From: Lineus longissimus
Lineage: Eukaryota > Nemertea > Pilidiophora > Heteronemertea > Lineidae
Direction of reading: 5' to 3'
Assembly (NCBI RefSeq): GCF_910592395.1
Contig: NC_088318.1
Location: forward strand, 10,850,349-10,914,348
Length of the DNA stretch: 64,000 nucleotides
Part shown: positions 63,342 to 64,000 of the stretch, in pieces
Numbering within the stretch: the stretch's first letter is position 1
How the letters are laid out: the number at the start of each line of letters is the position of its first letter
Program-made: the position numbers and the translations under genes
The notes under the pieces: model-generated
The model's input: only the letters and a program-made list of their open reading frames with translations
What the model was told of the DNA's origin: nothing
Database searches by the model: none

Positions 63342-64000
63342 GGTGAAAGTAGCTTGAGGCCAAGCGACTGCTGGCCAACACAAACCATGGCAATTAAATG
63401 TTATCAATAATCAATTCAATTTCGGACAAAGGAATGATATTTTATTGACCATTTTCAATGCGTGTCTAATCATGTCACCACCGGGATAAGGCTAGACGCA
63501 CAATAAAGGAAAATTACATGAACCTTCCCATATGGGCGGTCTATTGCCATTGAATGCAATTATTCAGTGCAAAGATCATTGTTATATGGTCGGCCTCCAT
63601 TCAGAACTTGGAACGCAAACGTACTCCACGTGACATGTGAAGGCCTATTAGATTAATCCTACTACGCGTCCATGGACGTTGATTTTGGTTCCCGTCCGTC
63701 CCTTACGTTCTGTTATGAGACAGACCTTGTGAGACTGTGCAATGGCATTGTTGAAATGTTTCATTCAGTACATTTCTACTCTATTGGAAAATATTCAAGT
63801 TCAGTTTTCAAATTTTTTAGCAGACAGGAGGCCTTTAAGGTAATTGAGTCAATCCTTAATACAAAAATGTATAAGAATTTATGACGTTAGTATAGTTTCT
63901 ACAATACTCGGGGGTATTTTTTTTTCTCCACTAAAGTTTATCGTGCCTTTAACTGTCTTTCACATTTTGCTGGTGTTGTGTGTTTTGTACGAAAATGGAC
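63342..64000. other. Right edge, no gene seen
   Basis: A 70-codon plus-strand ORF at 63672-63884 has no recognisable domain and no splice support. I cannot support any feature here. Confidence 0.45.

Overview
The window is animal nuclear DNA: split genes with GT-AG introns, one intronless receptor gene, a nuclear tRNA gene, and a very dense load of small transposons. The gene set (AKTIP, a class A GPCR, LDL-receptor class A modules, a CBM20 protein), the frequent TACATGTA-type words and the mix of MITEs, SINEs and 5'-truncated LINEs fit a marine invertebrate, perhaps a lophotrochozoan. That taxonomic guess is an inference and is weak.

Layout. Positions 1-2150 hold a diverged ~79-bp minisatellite with an inverted block and a small insertion, followed by a cluster of six CCATGG palindromes. 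Positions 5502-13754 (+) hold eight exons of AKTIP (FTS), the inactive-E2 subunit of the FTS-Hook-FHIP complex; only its extreme N-terminus is missing. Its upstream region and introns are full of mobile DNA, including tandem duplications that preserve both an empty and an occupied piggyBac-type target site, and a MITE that grew an 18-bp repeat. Positions 18054-20781 (-) hold four exons of a protein with a starch/glycogen-binding CBM20 domain and a basic C-terminus. A tRNA-Lys(CTT) gene lies at 21434-21506. Positions 21.5-32.6 kb are gene-poor. Positions 32710-34236 (+) hold an intronless class A GPCR of the FMRFamide/neuropeptide-receptor type.

Positions 42611-61264 (+) hold the most unusual gene. 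Seven linked exons, all phase-consistent, encode four short four-cysteine LDLa-like modules, one complete LDLa repeat, a transmembrane helix, and a cytoplasmic tail of about 900 residues. The tail is made of degenerate and recently amplified repeats around an RIRLLDEN core, with Ser-Pro and Pro-rich stretches and an acidic patch, and ends in a class I PDZ ligand (TSQV). I recognise no named family. Downstream, a broken PIF/Harbinger transposase lies at 62740-63341 (-).

The four protein genes show no operon-like relationship. What links the window is its mobile DNA: TTAA-flanked MITE families (one with five copies, one of them nested in another MITE), a pogo/Tigger-like MITE family of about ten copies, TA-flanked elements sharing a terminal sequence, tRNA-derived SINEs, two LINE remnants and several long fold-back sequences. 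Intron positions were inferred by eye from splice signals, reading phase and protein similarity. The 5' ends of AKTIP, the CBM20 gene and the LDLa gene were not found.
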